A DNA stretch of 64,000 nucleotides from assembly GCA_022578605.1 (NCBI GenBank), contig MU394122.1:124001-188000 (forward strand), in the 5' to 3' direction. Source of the stretch: Camillea tinctor (taxonomy: Eukaryota; Ascomycota; Sordariomycetes; Xylariales; Xylariaceae). Below, one piece after another: positions 1 through 12,351 of the stretch (positions are counted from its first letter, which is position 1; the number at the start of each line of letters is the position of its first letter). Position numbers and translations under genes: made by a program. The notes below the pieces were generated by a model. It did not search any database. It was not told the DNA's origin and saw nothing but the letters and a program-made list of their open reading frames with translations.

Positions 1-1800
1 GTATTACTCTCAACTACACACGTAAGTAGGTAGGTCCACAATCTATCCAAACAGGTTGTTGCTTGCATTTTTTATCGGGTAATCAATAGGTTTGTTGTTG
101 GCATCAGCTAAGGTAATTTACTACTGCTGCTTGAATGTATGTTCAATATAAGATGGACAGGATGTCTGGTACATACATAGTAGTAGTATGTATGTTGAAA
201 GTTTAATATATGTTGTGTTGTACTTGCACAATGAGAGATACCTCGTGTGACTGCATAATGTATATACATATATATGTACACTACTTAGCACTTACATGGA
301 GATATGTATATCTACATCCCTCCTTCGACATTAAACTTGAACAAACCTCCCTTCGCCTCCCGAGCGCCACAACGACCAGGGCTAGCATTGCGGGCGGGTC
401 CTATCCTCTCTTACCTTATGTATAACCAGGGTAAGGTTGCAGGAAGAATAATGTTGTTATAGTTGTAACCCGTTGGTTAGGTATCATTTATCACCTGCAT
501 CAGAGGCCCAGATTGTGATGGTTAGGATGTTGTAGGTTAGATGCCTACACTACATATGTAGGTAGAGTGAAATAGGATAAAAAATAAAAATAAAATAAAA
601 GTAAAATGAGATCAAAACAAAAACCTCGTATGGAGGGTTTGATAGAATGCAATAACCTATACTCACAACAATACCAAGTATTGACTTGCCGTACCTACAA
701 TCTATATAAGAGAGGTATCAAATGAGGTATACTCGATGTACATAGTATTCATGTAGGTTATCTCTAGTCAGTTGATGAAACTTAGTAGCTAGTAGACCCA
801 ACGACTACAAGGTAGTGAGTGTAACGAGTAACGTGTAGGTATTAATCTTGTCGCCAATAAAAGATGTTCACACGTGCCCTTCCATAAAATTTGCTACTAC
901 AACTAGATCCATTTAGGTAAGTACATAAGGTAAGTCGAAAGTAGCGTACGTGTACTACGTGAGTATATATCCAGGGAAGGTACATTGAGTATGGTAGGTA
1001 AATACGTGCTACAGACATGTACCTCTCCTCTTGAGAATCCACAAATATTGCCGAGCATATACGAAGCACAGTCTCTCTTTCTCTCTTCTTTTTTTTCTTT
1101 TTCTTTTTTTACTTTCTTTCTTTTCTTCCTAGTCCCTAATCCCTAGTCCCCTAGTCCCAAGTCCCCCAGTCTCTTTCCAAAGTACCTTCGTACCTACACT
1201 ACTAAACCATTAGGTACATCCATCCATACACCACATCTTTCTCAACCCCCATCATCCCCTTTCTAATCTTGCGCCAACCATTCCAAAATACCTACATATT
1301 TACATACACATACCTACATACATATCCTACCAAAATACCTATCTACCTACCAACTGCATCAACGTCGTGCTCTGCCCCCCCTCCATTTTCCAGTACCTGG
1401 GTCCCAGGAGTGACGACCTACCACCTGCAGCCACTTATCCGCAATCTGCAGTCTGCAGTCTGCGAGGCTGACTGGGTGCGGTTGCAATACTCTCTGAAGG
1501 GAAGCCCCCATGTCAGGTGTTGCGGGAGCCGGCAGGAGGAGAGCTCATCTGCGAACAAAGGTGCTTGAGAGACGATTTTGTTGATCGAAAGAGTAGGTAA
1601 GAAAAAAATAAATAATAAAAAATAAAAAAGAATACCTACTTGCCGAGCCCACTCACTATCCAGGAGCAATGCGGTTCGTCATTTCGCACTTTCTAGAACG
1701 CTTATTTAGAGCCCCGTCGCGCGATCCTGTCTCTAGTCTCCTTTGTTTCCCCATCTAAGCTCTCGTTTTTTCCCCTCTCCTAACAACTAGGTATGCTGAT
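1..1800. other. AT-rich upstream region, no gene seen
   Basis: No convincing coding exon is seen on either strand. The stretch is rich in short TAGGTA/TACCTA words. From about 1070 it turns into a pyrimidine-rich leader with repeated 'agtcccctagtccc' words, as is usual for fungal promoters and 5' untranslated regions. It most likely holds the promoter and leader of the HSF-type gene that starts at 1801. Confidence 0.5.
1071..1130 (+). repeat. Pyrimidine (CT/T) tract in the leader of the HSF-type gene
   Basis: About 60 bases are almost only C and T, with several T runs. Such tracts are common just upstream of transcription starts in filamentous fungi, so this is likely a promoter element of the gene at 1801. 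That role is inferred. Confidence 0.45.
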
Positions 1801-3768
1801 ATGGCTTGTTTTGTCGCAGACCAGATGTCTACCGCCGCTGAGAGTGTGCTGAGAAACACATCAATCGCCGAGCTACAAGAGGGCATGGGCGCACGTACGA
1901 TCCCTATAATTACCACTTCTGCACCGACGCCGACTATAAAGATGTCGGCTCCAGAGCCGGCCGGAGATCCCATGGACATCACTACACCGACCAATTCCTC
2001 GGCTCCGCAGAGTATTGGCAAGGCCTCCGACGGGAACACCAGCGATTCGAACGATCGCCAGAATACAGCTCCCTTGGCTGACCACTCCTTGGTGTCCAAT
2101 TCGAACACAATGCCTGCGCCCGCACCCGCTGCCGCTGCCGCTGCTGTCCATCAGCCCAAGATCGTTCAGACGGCCTTTATCCATAAGCTCTACAAGTACG
2201 TGGGCCCCTGTTTTGCTAGGGGTGTGATGAGATGCTGACCGCGCTACAGCATGCTAGAAGATCCGAACATCCAACACCTTATTAGCTGGTCTAGCTCCGC
2301 CGAGAGCTTCGTTATGTCGCCTTCGCATGACTTCTCCAAAGTTCTTGCGTGAGTATTCAACATGGTACGAATCGCAATCGGAGCTGACCTGTTGCTAGTC
2401 AATACTTCAAGCATACGAATATTTCCTCGTTTGTACGGCAGTTGAATATGTATGGTTTCCACAAAGGTATGTGCCGCTCCCTAAAACCCCTTTTAGTATC
2501 TTTTTTTTATTGACAATTTATCACAGTGAGCGATGTTTTTCACACTGGCAACCCTGAGACCGCGCTTTGGGAATTCAAACATGGCAATGGGAATTTCAAG
2601 AGGGGTGACTTGGTTGGACTGCGTGAAATCAAGAGACGAGCATCGCGCCATGCTCTTGTCCACCGAGAGTATAGCGATCGGAAACCAACGCCATCGCAAC
2701 CGGGTACTCCGGCAGAACCAATGCCTCCTATCCATGACAGCTCAGATCCTAGAGTTTCAGGGGTGGAGCATACGCTATACGAAGTTAATTCTAGACTGCA
2801 ACGAAGTGAGGAGAATGCACACTACATGCATATTAAACAGCAGGCTATGGTCGATACGGTGAATCGCCTGCTCCAATTCAACCAGGAGTTGTCGAGAACG
2901 ATCTTGCAAATCGTTCCGCCCGACAACCCCATTCATAGAGATGGTAAGGGAGAGAACGAAGTTATGGATTAAACATGCTAACGTGATCTCAGTCATTGCT
3001 CTACAAAGCGAAATGCAGCGGCAGTCCGACCTTTTTCGATCGATTGACGATCCCCACGAGCCTCCTTTCTCTAGCGGCCGTCAATACTTCGCTAATCTTG
3101 ATAATCCACCTGTGTCTCCCCGGCAATTAGCGCAGGACGATCACCGAAGGTTGGGTGTGCCTCAGCCCCGAGGGGCAAATCTCTATAGACCACAGGTGCC
3201 TTCAAACCTTTCAGTGAGCTCCCGTAGGCCATATGGGTCAATTAGTGGCTCTACAACGCAGTCGTCTCCTTCTCCCCTCAGGTCCCAGGCACCGCCACCT
3301 CCCGTTGGTCCTCATCCCCTTGCGACAGTCGAACCGCCTCCGAGCAGCTTAGCTAGACGCCACACTTCGGCTGACATCCGAGCTCACGGTTGGCAACCTA
3401 CTAATCCACCTCCATTTGGTTCGTCCGGTCCGCCATCTTCGCAGTGGCCGTCCTCTCCTAGCCGGTTCCCTCTTGAGGACCACAGGGTCCGTGAACCCCC
3501 ATCCCAGTACTCTCTTTCACGGCCTCCAAGCCCACCAGCCCCCCCTTTCTCCAATGGCAATCTAGGCAGTGGTCTGGAAAGCTTGAACAACTGGTCTTGG
3601 AACTCGGCCAATAGGGAAAACAAAAATCTCTCCGTCAAGGACATGTCTGCTCCTCCCACGAGACGCGGGAGCATGGCTCACATATTGAACCCTACTGATA
3701 CAGCTGAACGAGATAACGAGGATGACCCAAGAGGCGATGATGACCGAAAACGCAAGCGATTGCAGTAA
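1801..3768 (+). CDS. SFL1: HSF-type transcription factor, Sfl1 family
   Basis: Nuclear DNA-binding regulator of the heat-shock-factor fold. Predicted exons are 1801-2195, 2250-2348, 2399-2466, 2527-2943 and 2993-3768, giving 584 aa; all junctions keep frame and the last intron has a TGCTAAC branch site. The HSF domain spans about residues 125-225: FIHKLYNMLEDP, ISWSSSAESFVMSP, YFKHTNISSFVRQLN and YGFHKVSDVFHTG. Three introns interrupt it. A helical segment (about 245-305) probably forms the oligomerisation coil. The rest is Pro/Ser-rich and ends in a basic-acidic tail with RKRKR-like residues. The SDVFHTG...WEFKHGNGNF continuation is typical of Sfl1 (flocculation suppressor) proteins rather than Hsf1. 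Sfl1 represses flocculation and adhesion genes in yeasts and affects stress tolerance and virulence in some moulds; targets here are unknown. A second Met at 1825 is an alternative start. Confidence 0.9.
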
Positions 3769-4942
3769 TCCGTATGCATGCCTTATTTCTAGCTCATTTG
3801 ATACATCGAAAGCCGTTAGCGTGTTCCTCCATGCAACATTTCTTGATGTTACCATATATCACCTTACATCACCTTATATGGAAAAAAATACTTTTTATTT
3901 TATATTTTTGCATAGAGAAGAGCAAATGCAGGGATAAACGAGTCTCTTAGGCGGGGGGCTCCCTTGGTGTGTGACACCACGTCAGGATTGCAGCCATATT
4001 CCACGATATCAACTAACGCATGTTACGATCATCTCTCCTGGAGACTTTCTTCATTTTTCTTCTTTCCTCCTTTATTTCGAAGCACGACTTGGTTTATTCG
4101 GGCATCTTGCTTCATAGTTAAGAATATACCAGAAAAAAGTTTGTAAATGGGGTTGGGTGGCTAGATTATCTTAGTTGGGGAGGCTTTGGTTATCTTTTTG
4201 CTTTTGTTTTTTCTTATATTCTTCCGGCCACTGCTTAAGGCTATTATTTATTACCTATCATCTCTTCTTTGGGTAAAATCATACCCAGGCGGCTCGTCCG
4301 CATTTGCGTACTTGGAAATAATGCATATGGATACATATTTCAATATCAAGAGGTCCAGGATGTGTACAGTACTAGTGCGGAAACTTGGCTTTTTTTTTTT
4401 TTTTCATCTCTTCTATTCTCAATTTCGTGATGGGGATATGTAGGGGCAGCGTCTTATTCACTTGTAACCGTATACGCAAAAAAAGTCTGGGGGTGAAATG
4501 GCTGGTGTCTTTTTTTTATTTCGGATTTTTTACCTTTACCTTTTTTTCAAGTTTTTATTCCTTAGTGTCGGTTCTTACCGTGTGGAATATCCTCATCAGT
4601 ATCGGGCGATGCCTTGTTTTACATTCTTACTAGGCTTTTGGGAATGCTTACAAGCATAGCAAAACGGAAAATCCATGTGTCTTGAGATATAAGCTAATAT
4701 TCCGAGTTTATCCTCCGCTAAAAGTTTCCATTTCACTTGATGGATCGAACCCCCTTGTATGCATGGATGGGGGTTTTCGAGGAACAACTACATTTGTATG
4801 GGTATCATCTATAAAAATACAAAGAGATCACGAGGATATAAGATCGACTCAATATATATGAAGAAAGATGTTCGGTTACCGCTTCGTCCCCTCTCTTGTC
4901 CCCCCGCTGGCCCCTCCTCCTCCCCCTTTTCTTTCATTTCAA
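3769..4942. other. Convergent intergenic region, no gene seen
   Basis: The 3' ends of the HSF-type gene (+) and the basic protein gene (-) face each other here. The sequence is T-rich with long T runs (around 4390-4402 and 4510-4550) that probably include both polyadenylation regions. Open frames here are short and of low complexity. Confidence 0.5.
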
Positions 4943-5878
4943 TTACTCCCCCACGCCCTCAACCGGTGATACCAAACCCGCCATCTTGGCCTTCTTATTG
5001 TTTTTGTTGCGATTCTTCTTCCTTCGCCTCTTAGCTGCCGCGTCCGTGGCAGACGACGACAGCGAGGGCGAGTTCGAGGATACTCCAAGTCCCAGCCCCT
5101 CGGGTGGTTCCGCCGCGGCAGGATCAGGACTGCTAGTGTTGTGAGTGGGATCTGCCGACGCGTGCCGCGCGGCCTCAGACGCAGCATTAGGATCGGCGGC
5201 GCGGACGCTGGCGGCCCCGTCGCGCCCGTCGCCCGCAGATCCCTGGGTCGTCGTCCCCTGACTAATTACCCTCTGCACGCCAGCAGGCGGCCCGTCACCC
5301 CCCCTCTCCTGCTCCTCCCCTGTTCTGCCTCCTGCCCCCTCCTCTGGCTCTATAGATGGCGACGACCGCCGCGCCCGCTTCTTCCGCCCGAGCGCCCCGC
5401 GCCCCGCCTCCGAGTCGCTGCTGCTGTGCTCCTCCCGCCGCCAGTGCCCCGGCTCTCGGCCCGGTCTGCGTTTCCCGAGGACGTACCCGCCTCCGCGCCC
5501 GCGCACGAGCCCCCTTTCTCCTGCGCCCGCTCCGCTCTCTGGGACGTCGGGTTGCTTGGAGGGCCGCACCATGCCCAGACCGGCGTTGGGGTCCATGCCG
5601 TAGCTGTAGTCCTCCGCGAACTCGTCGGCGTCGGTGGTGGCGCGGGGGCTGGTTTTCGACAGGGGAAGGGAGGGAGAGGTGGCTGCGAGGGAGGAGAATT
5701 TGCCGTGGGGTTTGCTGGTGCTGGAGGAGCTGGGGTTTGGGTTGCTGGCGCGGGCGTGCGCGGGGAGGAGAGCGCGCGCGGCGGCTTTGAGGTTGCCTTC
5801 GAGGGCGCTCTGGATCCGGTTCATGTGCAGGGTGAAGTCGGGCGCGGGGTTGGCGCCTTTCTTGGAGGTGGGCGGCAT
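4943..5878 (-). CDS. Uncharacterised basic low-complexity protein
   Basis: Single exon of 311 aa. I do not recognise a named family. The first 40 residues (MPPTSKKGANPAPDF then a helical LHMNRIQSALEGNLKAAARA segment) look structured. The middle is Ser/Pro/Gly/Arg-rich and contains EDYSYGMDPNAGLGMVRPSK and LGKRRPGREPGHW. The C-terminus carries a strong Lys/Arg cluster (AAKRRRKKNRNKNNKKAKMA) that looks like a nuclear or nucleolar signal. The very high GC of this gene opens long antisense frames, but only this strand has a sensible start context, a composition typical of nucleolar proteins and a terminal basic signal. A role in RNA or ribosome biology would be a guess from composition. Confidence 0.65.
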   Translation of the reverse strand: MPPTSKKGANPAPDFTLHMNRIQSALEGNLKAAARALLPAHARASNPNPSSSSTSKPHGKFSSLAATSPSLPLSKTSPRATTDADEFAEDYSYGMDPNAGLGMVRPSKQPDVPESGAGAGERGLVRGRGGGYVLGKRRPGREPGHWRREEHSSSDSEAGRGALGRKKRARRSSPSIEPEEGAGGRTGEEQERGGDGPPAGVQRVISQGTTTQGSAGDGRDGAASVRAADPNAASEAARHASADPTHNTSSPDPAAAEPPEGLGLGVSSNSPSLSSSATDAAAKRRRKKNRNKNNKKAKMAGLVSPVEGVGE

Positions 5879-6823
5879 TGTTGTGAAGAGGCGCGGTAAG
5901 GATGCGATGATGCAGCAGTAGTGATTTCTTCAAGAGACGATTCTCCTCTTTTGCTTGTGAAGGTTAAAGACAAATATGCCAATATCTCCCAGGTTTCACC
6001 GCATATTTTACCGACGGTTTGTAGAAGATAGGTGGTTGTTGCGTAGGCTAATTTGCTAGGAAGAGGATGGGTTGGTAGTTCGTAGGTTCGAGGTCGGCCG
6101 TTGTTATGGAGTAGATTCAATTCAAACATAAAAAAGTTGAGGGTCTGCGATAAGGCGGATTGATAGCTTATCGATATAAGGTAAGGTAAAAATTAGGTTA
6201 AGGTTGCACGGCACGGCAGCGGGTGGTAGATAATCTTGATTAACCTAACCTAGGGGCGTTTGTTTGGCGCTTAATCGATAGCCTATACAACAGTTGATAT
6301 ACATCCCCCATAAGCGCAACGTTTTAGAAGGATGTTACCATTGACTTAGTGTCTCACTAGTAGTTTCTTGATAATCATTGAGTTTCAACTTATTTTACGT
6401 AGATACTTTTCGAACGGTTACATGCCTGCTTGACCATCTCCTGTTTTTATCAATTTAATTATACTTTCTACGGAAAACCATTAGCCTCAACGTATGTACT
6501 GTGACCTAAAAGGTATAATGTAAACAAGCGCTTATTAGTAGTAACGATATTAGATAAACAAATAAATAAATAGCCCAATGACAATTCCGATAAACCCTTC
6601 CCTTAACACAAAAAAGAGTTGTTAGTCCCGTCAGTTTTGGTTCTGATGGTAGATGATTAAATATTAGCGGATTATATATACCCTTAGTCGTAGGTGAAGT
6701 GAGAGGAACAGAGGTTTATATATCTAGACTGCTGGAATGGAATAGGGGCCCATAACTCAATAAATGCATATAGATCGGCATGCACATTGCAATATCATTA
6801 CATATCCCACTATTATAACCTGG
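5879..6823. other. AT-rich intergenic region
   Basis: Holds the promoter and leader of the basic protein gene (-) and the 3' end of the P450 gene (-). No exon is recognised. TTAGGTTAAGGT and CCTAACCTAGG words recur, as elsewhere in this genome. Confidence 0.45.
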
Positions 6824-8744
6824 CTACTGCTCATCTGGTGCCTCAAAGAAGGCTACCGGAACCCCTAGAGCGGGCCTAGAGATGACGTCCGTTTGTTCGC
6901 GCTGAGCGTGCCAATCTCCACGATATTCTATCCGGTCGAACTTTTGCAGCATTCGGACAACTTTATTTTGACAAGTTAGCTCACAGATGTCTCAAACAAA
7001 AGTATCTTGTATTGCAAGGTGTAAGAAACTTACTGCAGTAGCTCATTTCGGTCAAAGCAAAGTTTTGCCCAGGGCACTGGTTGGTTGTGTTTGCGTCAGC
7101 ATAATAAAAACAAATGATACGAGGATATGGAGACGTACAATTCTGGGGCCTCCGTTGAACGGGATATACTCCCAAGGCCGCGGTTGCCAAACATACCAGC
7201 GCTCGGGGCTGAACACTGACGGGTCAGCAAAAGTTTCTGAAGTAGGCGGGTACAAGTCTCTGCGACGGTGTAAAACTAGAGGGCTATACGAGACGTTGTC
7301 GCCCTTGCAGAGACCAATATCTGGTTGTCCGTTTAGACCTGGTAAGGTCGTATCTACGAGAACCTCTCGCAGGTTCAAGGGGACAGCCGGGTGCAAGCGA
7401 AGTATCTCCTGAAGCGTATACCGCAAGTACTTCATATTCTTGACGGTCTCGTACGTAGGCGTCCCATGCTTGCCTACGAACTCTAACACCTCAGCACGAA
7501 GCCGTGCGACCTTATCAGGACATGCCGCCAGTTCGTAGAACGTCCACGACAACGTAGCTGCGGTGGTGTCGCGGCCGGCAAGAAGGACAGCGACAAGCTG
7601 GTCACGGATGACCTTAGGGTCTTGTGTGAATTGAGCAAGATTGTGCAGAAAAGTGAAATTTTTATCGGATTTAGTGAACTTCTCAAGCTCCTCAGGAGGC
7701 AGCGCTAGCGTCCTGTGGATAAATGGTGTAATGAAGTCCTCTATTGTCTTGAGATATCTGTTGTACTCTGCCCGAGACCAGAGCTTATCAAATGGGCTTC
7801 AGAGCATCTCATCAGTTACTCAGCACATGAGATTTGGAGGGGTGTGGTGCTGACCTGAATCTTTTCAGAATGTGGAACTTCAGCTGATAGTGTAGGATGT
7901 CATTGAAGGCCTTAGTGAATTCACCTTGAGGGCTTCAGGGCATTAGTAAGCGTAAGAGATGATCTAATATCATAAAGAAGCGAGGTCATGATGAACTAGG
8001 TTAGGTAGGTTGACTCACTTGTCTAAGCTATTCACACTATGTCCCAGAAGGAATTCGGTAGTCACATCTAAGGTCATGCGAAAAAAGAGATCCATGATAT
8101 CGATGGTTTGACCCGGGGAAATATGAGAAATCAACTTGTTCGTACAGCGCTCAAAGATGTGCAGATCGCTTATCCTGTCGGTCAGGAACATGGGTCGAAT
8201 AAGAGCGCGGCTGTTCTGCCAGGTCTTTCCGTCGGTAGTGAAGATGCTGTCACCAAGAAAGGGGCTCCATATTTTGTGAAAGAGAGGCCCCTTTCCAAAG
8301 TCTGCGAACTGGCCAGCCAACACGGCCTTGATGTGTGCAGGTTCTCTGGTCTCAATGCTTCTCGTCCTAGGAGAAGCTTGGAGCTCATAGGCTTGCATGC
8401 TCCCTGGGGGTAATGCTCCGTAAAATTTCTCGTACATCTGCAGGACTGTGTTGTTGGCTACGTTCTTCATCAAATAGACTGTCCATGGAATTGCTGTTGA
8501 AAGGAGTCAGGTCAGCAGACCGCCATTGATGATGGTTATACATATATATATATATATCATTCTTTTAAAATAAAAGGATATTACCCGTTATAGGATTGCT
8601 GTATACTGAGTAGATGCGTCTCCCCCCATACTTGCGGATGGTGGCATTCTTCTGAACCGTCAGAAAGAGGTAATATAGAAGAGAGGCCCCGAGTAAGACT
8701 ATCAAACACGTCCCCAGGGAGACAGCTCGGAGTTCGGATAGCAT
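6824..8744 (-). CDS. Cytochrome P450, CYP52-like (fatty acid/alkane hydroxylase clan)
   Basis: Heme monooxygenase anchored in the ER membrane. Exons in transcript order are 8744-8585, 8493-8019, 7932-7855, 7796-7139, 7076-7034 and 6960-6824, which total 516 aa without a frame break. The N-terminus has a membrane anchor (LGTCLIVLLGASLLYYLFL). The I-helix AGRDTTAATLSW lies at residues 311-322, followed by the ExxR motif EILR, the PERW motif and the heme loop FNGGPRI|CPGQNFALTE. The heme-ligand Cys458 is the first codon of a 43-nt exon. AGRDTT plus FALTEMSY are hallmarks of the CYP52/CYP539 group, which hydroxylates terminal carbons of alkanes and fatty acids; the exact substrate cannot be read from sequence. 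No reductase or other pathway gene is adjacent, so it looks like a stand-alone P450. Confidence 0.92.
8541..8557. repeat. (TA)n microsatellite
   Basis: Pure TA run of about eight units inside the first intron of the P450 gene. Confidence 0.8.
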
Positions 8745-10061
8745 GGCAACTGTTGACTTTTATTATTATTAGGTGCTGTTTCTTTTTATTGGTATTGGTA
8801 GGTAAGTTGGAGAATTGTAGAACCCTTTCCGCACAATTAGGGGAAAGTGATAAAGTTCTATGTAAAGGGAATTAAGTATGAACTTGGCTGGGTGATTACT
8901 AGTCTGCTAGGTTAGTACTTGAGAGAAAACATGGACTGCCCAGGTGATCCTGTTCTTTATGTAATACCTAGTCACCTACCTATCCTAGGTATCTTCTGTA
9001 CCTACTCAGCTACGTACTGTACATGTAAGGGATATGACCCTGGACCAACGGTTTGCTGTGCCGCCTGCGGCTTCGACTAAAACCCCGCCGCTTTTGGTTC
9101 ACTCGCTTAAGTATCCCAAGAACCCCATTGGCCCATGAGGTCCAAGAGGTTCAGCTTCTGAAGAGTCAATTACTCCCAGTCACCTGCATAGTGAAGGTAT
9201 ACAAGTAGGCACATGCCTTTAACCCTTTAAAAAGCGGGATTAGTCTAGGTTGATCAAGGTTGTCATTTGTGATAAAACATCAAACATACCATTAGATAGG
9301 CGTTTTTTATTATGACTTATTATAGAATCCGAGGTTAGCATATTGTATTAGTTATTGAATCTTACGTTGCTTAGAAATACCTAGGTTCGAGCTTCTTCAA
9401 ATATCAACAAAATATCAACAGCTGCTCAGTCAATTCAACTGCAACGTAACTTTGCTTCAAGGTATGAAAACATCAGAAGGAATCCCTATCCTGTATATAT
9501 TGACAATGCTTGATAATACATGTGAGGGATAGATGAATCTGTGCTAACAGACAATTGATGAGAAAAAGAGGTCAGAGAAATAAACAGAGGTTACGGAGTT
9601 GGAGATATGTATTTAATGTAGGTAACTCGGAGCTTGGCTTGACATTGACATATATTATGCATTATAAACCATATTACCTAGGTACCGTATAATATCTCTT
9701 AAATGGGTATACATATCAGACATATGCAGATATGTAGGCGCGCATGTGAAACTCTGTAGGTTGACGTAATGGGGAATAAGTGGGGCGATAGGTGAAGGCT
9801 TTCACCGGATTTTCCCGTGGTCGGAAAAGAGCTCATCCAACGGGCCGGCCAGGTGTTGTTTCTGGTAGTAGGTACATATGTACCCCCAGTTTTACTCTAA
9901 ATGGATCTGAGGTTTTAGATAGTAACATCATCTTTTTGAGAAAAAAATAACACCTCGTCATCACCTCAAAATCCCCATAACCCCCCTTATCACGCCACCG
10001 GTGCCCTTCCTAGGAATAGCCCTTTTCGACGAATTGACTCCCCGTTCCAGCCATAGCCACA
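8745..10061. other. Divergent promoter region between P450 and succinyl-CoA ligase
   Basis: No exon is recognised on either strand. The two flanking genes are transcribed away from each other, so both promoters lie here. The segment is AT-rich with many ACCTAGGTA-type words. The last 150 bp before 10062 become C-rich, like a leader. Confidence 0.5.
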
Positions 10062-11644
10062 ATGTTCAACTTTGCTCGCAGTAGAGCTGCGGCATCCGCC
10101 CTGCGCTCGTCCAAGGTGAATTGAGAATTGAATATCCATCCATCCACACCTACATGCATGATACGTGATACGTGATATAGACATATATACTAACCATGTC
10201 TTTCTGCTATCATCTCGACAGACGGCGCTCGCCCCCGCTACTAGATTCCCTGGCATTGCCCAGCAGCAGCGGAGAAACCTTAGCATCCACGAATATCTCT
10301 CAGCCGATCTCCTGCGACAGGTACAAGTCTTCGTCCAACTACCTACCACCTCGATAGTCACCCTAACTAGTTCTTACAGTATGGCGTCGGTGTTCCCAAG
10401 GGCTCTAACGCGAAGACTGCCGCCGAGGCTGAGAAGGTAGCGAAGGAGATTGGTGGCGAGGACATGGTCATCAAGGCTCAGGTCCTGGCTGGTGGTCGAG
10501 GAAAGGGTACCTTCGATAACGGACTGAAGGGAGGTGTTCGCGTTATCTACTCCCCCACCGAGGCCAAGATGTTCGCCGAGCAGATGATCGGCCACAAACT
10601 CATTACCAAGCAGACTGGTGCGGCTGGCCGCCTCTGCAACTCCGTCTACATCTGCGAGCGCAAGTTCGCCCGCCGGGAATTCTACCTTGCTATCCTCATG
10701 GACCGAGCATCGCAGGGCCCCGTCATCGTCTCCTCGTCTCAGGGTGGTATGGATATCGAGGGTGTCGCCAAGGAGAACCCCGATGCCATCAACACGACCT
10801 ACATCGACATCAACAAGGGTGTGACCGACGAGATTGCTCGGGATGTTGCGACAAAGCTTGGGTTCAGCGAGCAGTGCATCGAGGACGCCAAGGACACCAT
10901 CCAGAAGCTTTACAAGATCTTTCTCGAGAAGGACGCCACCCAGATCGAAATCAACCCTCTGTCCGAGACCTCGGACCACCAGGTCCTGTGCATGGACGCC
11001 AAGTTCGGTTTCGACGACAACGCTGACTACCGCCAAAAGGAGGTTTTCTCGTGGCGCGACACTTCCCAGGAGGACCCCGAGGAGGTCCGCGCCGCCGAGT
11101 CGGGCCTTAACTTCATTAAGCTAGATGGCGACATTGGCTGCCTGGTCAACGGTGCCGGTCTTGCTATGGCTACCATGGATATCATCAAGCTGAACGGTGG
11201 GCAGCCCGCCAACTTCCTCGACGTTGGTGGCGGTGCCACTCCCGCTGCTATCAAGGAAGCCTTCGAGCTGATCACTAGCGACCCCAAGGTCACTGCCATC
11301 TTCGTCAACATCTTCGGTGGTATCGTGCGTTGTGATGCTATCGCTCACGGTCTCATTAACACTGCCAAGACCCTGAACCTCAAGGTGCCCATCATTGCGC
11401 GGTTGCAAGGCACCAACATGGAACAGGCCCACCAGCTGATTAACGACTCGGGCATGAAGATCTTCTCCATCGACGACCTCCAGAACGCCGCCGAGAAGTC
11501 TGTGCAGCTCTCCAAGGTCGTAAAGCTAGGTAAGTAAACCTTCTACACTATACATATTGCACTACAGCTTGTTTGCAGTAATGACTAACGTGTATCACAG
11601 CTCGGGATATCGATGTCGGCGTTGAGTTCAGTCTGGGTATCTAA
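10062..11644 (+). CDS. LSC2: Succinate-CoA ligase (ADP-forming) beta subunit, mitochondrial
   Basis: Beta subunit of the TCA-cycle enzyme that converts succinyl-CoA to succinate while making ATP in the mitochondrial matrix; it pairs with the alpha subunit. Exons are 10062-10115, 10222-10320, 10380-11529 and 11601-11644, giving 448 aa, the usual length. Residues 1-45 ([18 protein letters not shown]...) form an Arg/Ala/Ser-rich mitochondrial targeting peptide. The ATP-grasp domain follows: [28 protein letters not shown], then the ligase domain with [20 protein letters not shown] and [10 protein letters not shown]. The short last exon encodes the terminal [14 protein letters not shown]. Codon bias is strong (C-ending), as expected for a highly expressed gene. 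Long open frames on the opposite strand are shadows of that bias. Confidence 0.97.
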
Positions 11645-12351
11645 GGACGGTATATAAACTGGTTGGCTTAACTGTACTAACTTTATCAGGGGTGGATTCC
11701 TCGCATGTGCTCTAATAAGGAATGGGGGATCAAATCGGAAAGGAGGCTGTGGAATAGAGTCGGGATGGGTATATCAATATTGTGTGCATTTTGATGTTTT
11801 CCCCTTCCCCTTGCCATAAACATTACCTCAAATGAACTTGCATTGGTTTTTCGGTCCTTTTTTTTTATTCAATTTTATTATTAGTCTCTCTGTGTGTATT
11901 CACATGAGCTTGTGATAGCCAAGCCCAAAAAAAGGGGGCACGAGGCTGACATAAACAGCTGGACTCAGCTCCCCCACCCCCCAACCAACCAACCAAATGA
12001 ACAGACCATAGAATACTCCATCCGAATGCTGATTAGTGAGCAGTATAACCACCACTGTATCATCCCTCCTTCTAAACTCCTTGCTCAATGCCGTGTCGAA
12101 CTCTCCCCAAGACCCTTCGCCTTTCCTTCCGATCAAGAACAGGGGAGAGAAATAGACAGGGAAAAAAAAATCAAAGAAAAGCAGAATGCGATGATGTTCC
12201 CTTCCAAACTCCTCCTATGAAAAGAGAAATTGATTTACAAGAAGAAAAAGAAACGTAAAAAAGTGTATGTAAGTGAATGCATATGTGCATTTCCTAACCT
12301 CCGCGCATATTCCTTGGCCGAAAGTATGGATTACCCGTATTCGACATTCCT
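11645..12351. other. Convergent intergenic region
   Basis: 3' untranslated regions of the ligase gene (+) and the membrane protein gene (-). There are T-rich and A-rich runs and no recognisable exon. Confidence 0.5.

Noticed and set aside
5141..5899. 252-codon plus-strand frame opposite the basic protein gene
   Set aside because: GC-rich antisense frame with random Arg/Gly/Val content; the minus strand has the better protein.
6080..6095. tRNA B-box-like word (GGTTCGAGGTC)
   Set aside because: No A box, no acceptor stem and no cloverleaf around it. No other convincing tRNA gene was found in the window either.
10374..11036. 220-codon open frame on the minus strand inside the succinyl-CoA ligase gene
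   Set aside because: Shadow of strongly C-ending codons of the real gene on the plus strand; no independent start or family.
6824..11644. P450 as part of a secondary-metabolite cluster
   Set aside because: No polyketide synthase, peptide synthetase, terpene cyclase or transporter nearby; neighbours are housekeeping.
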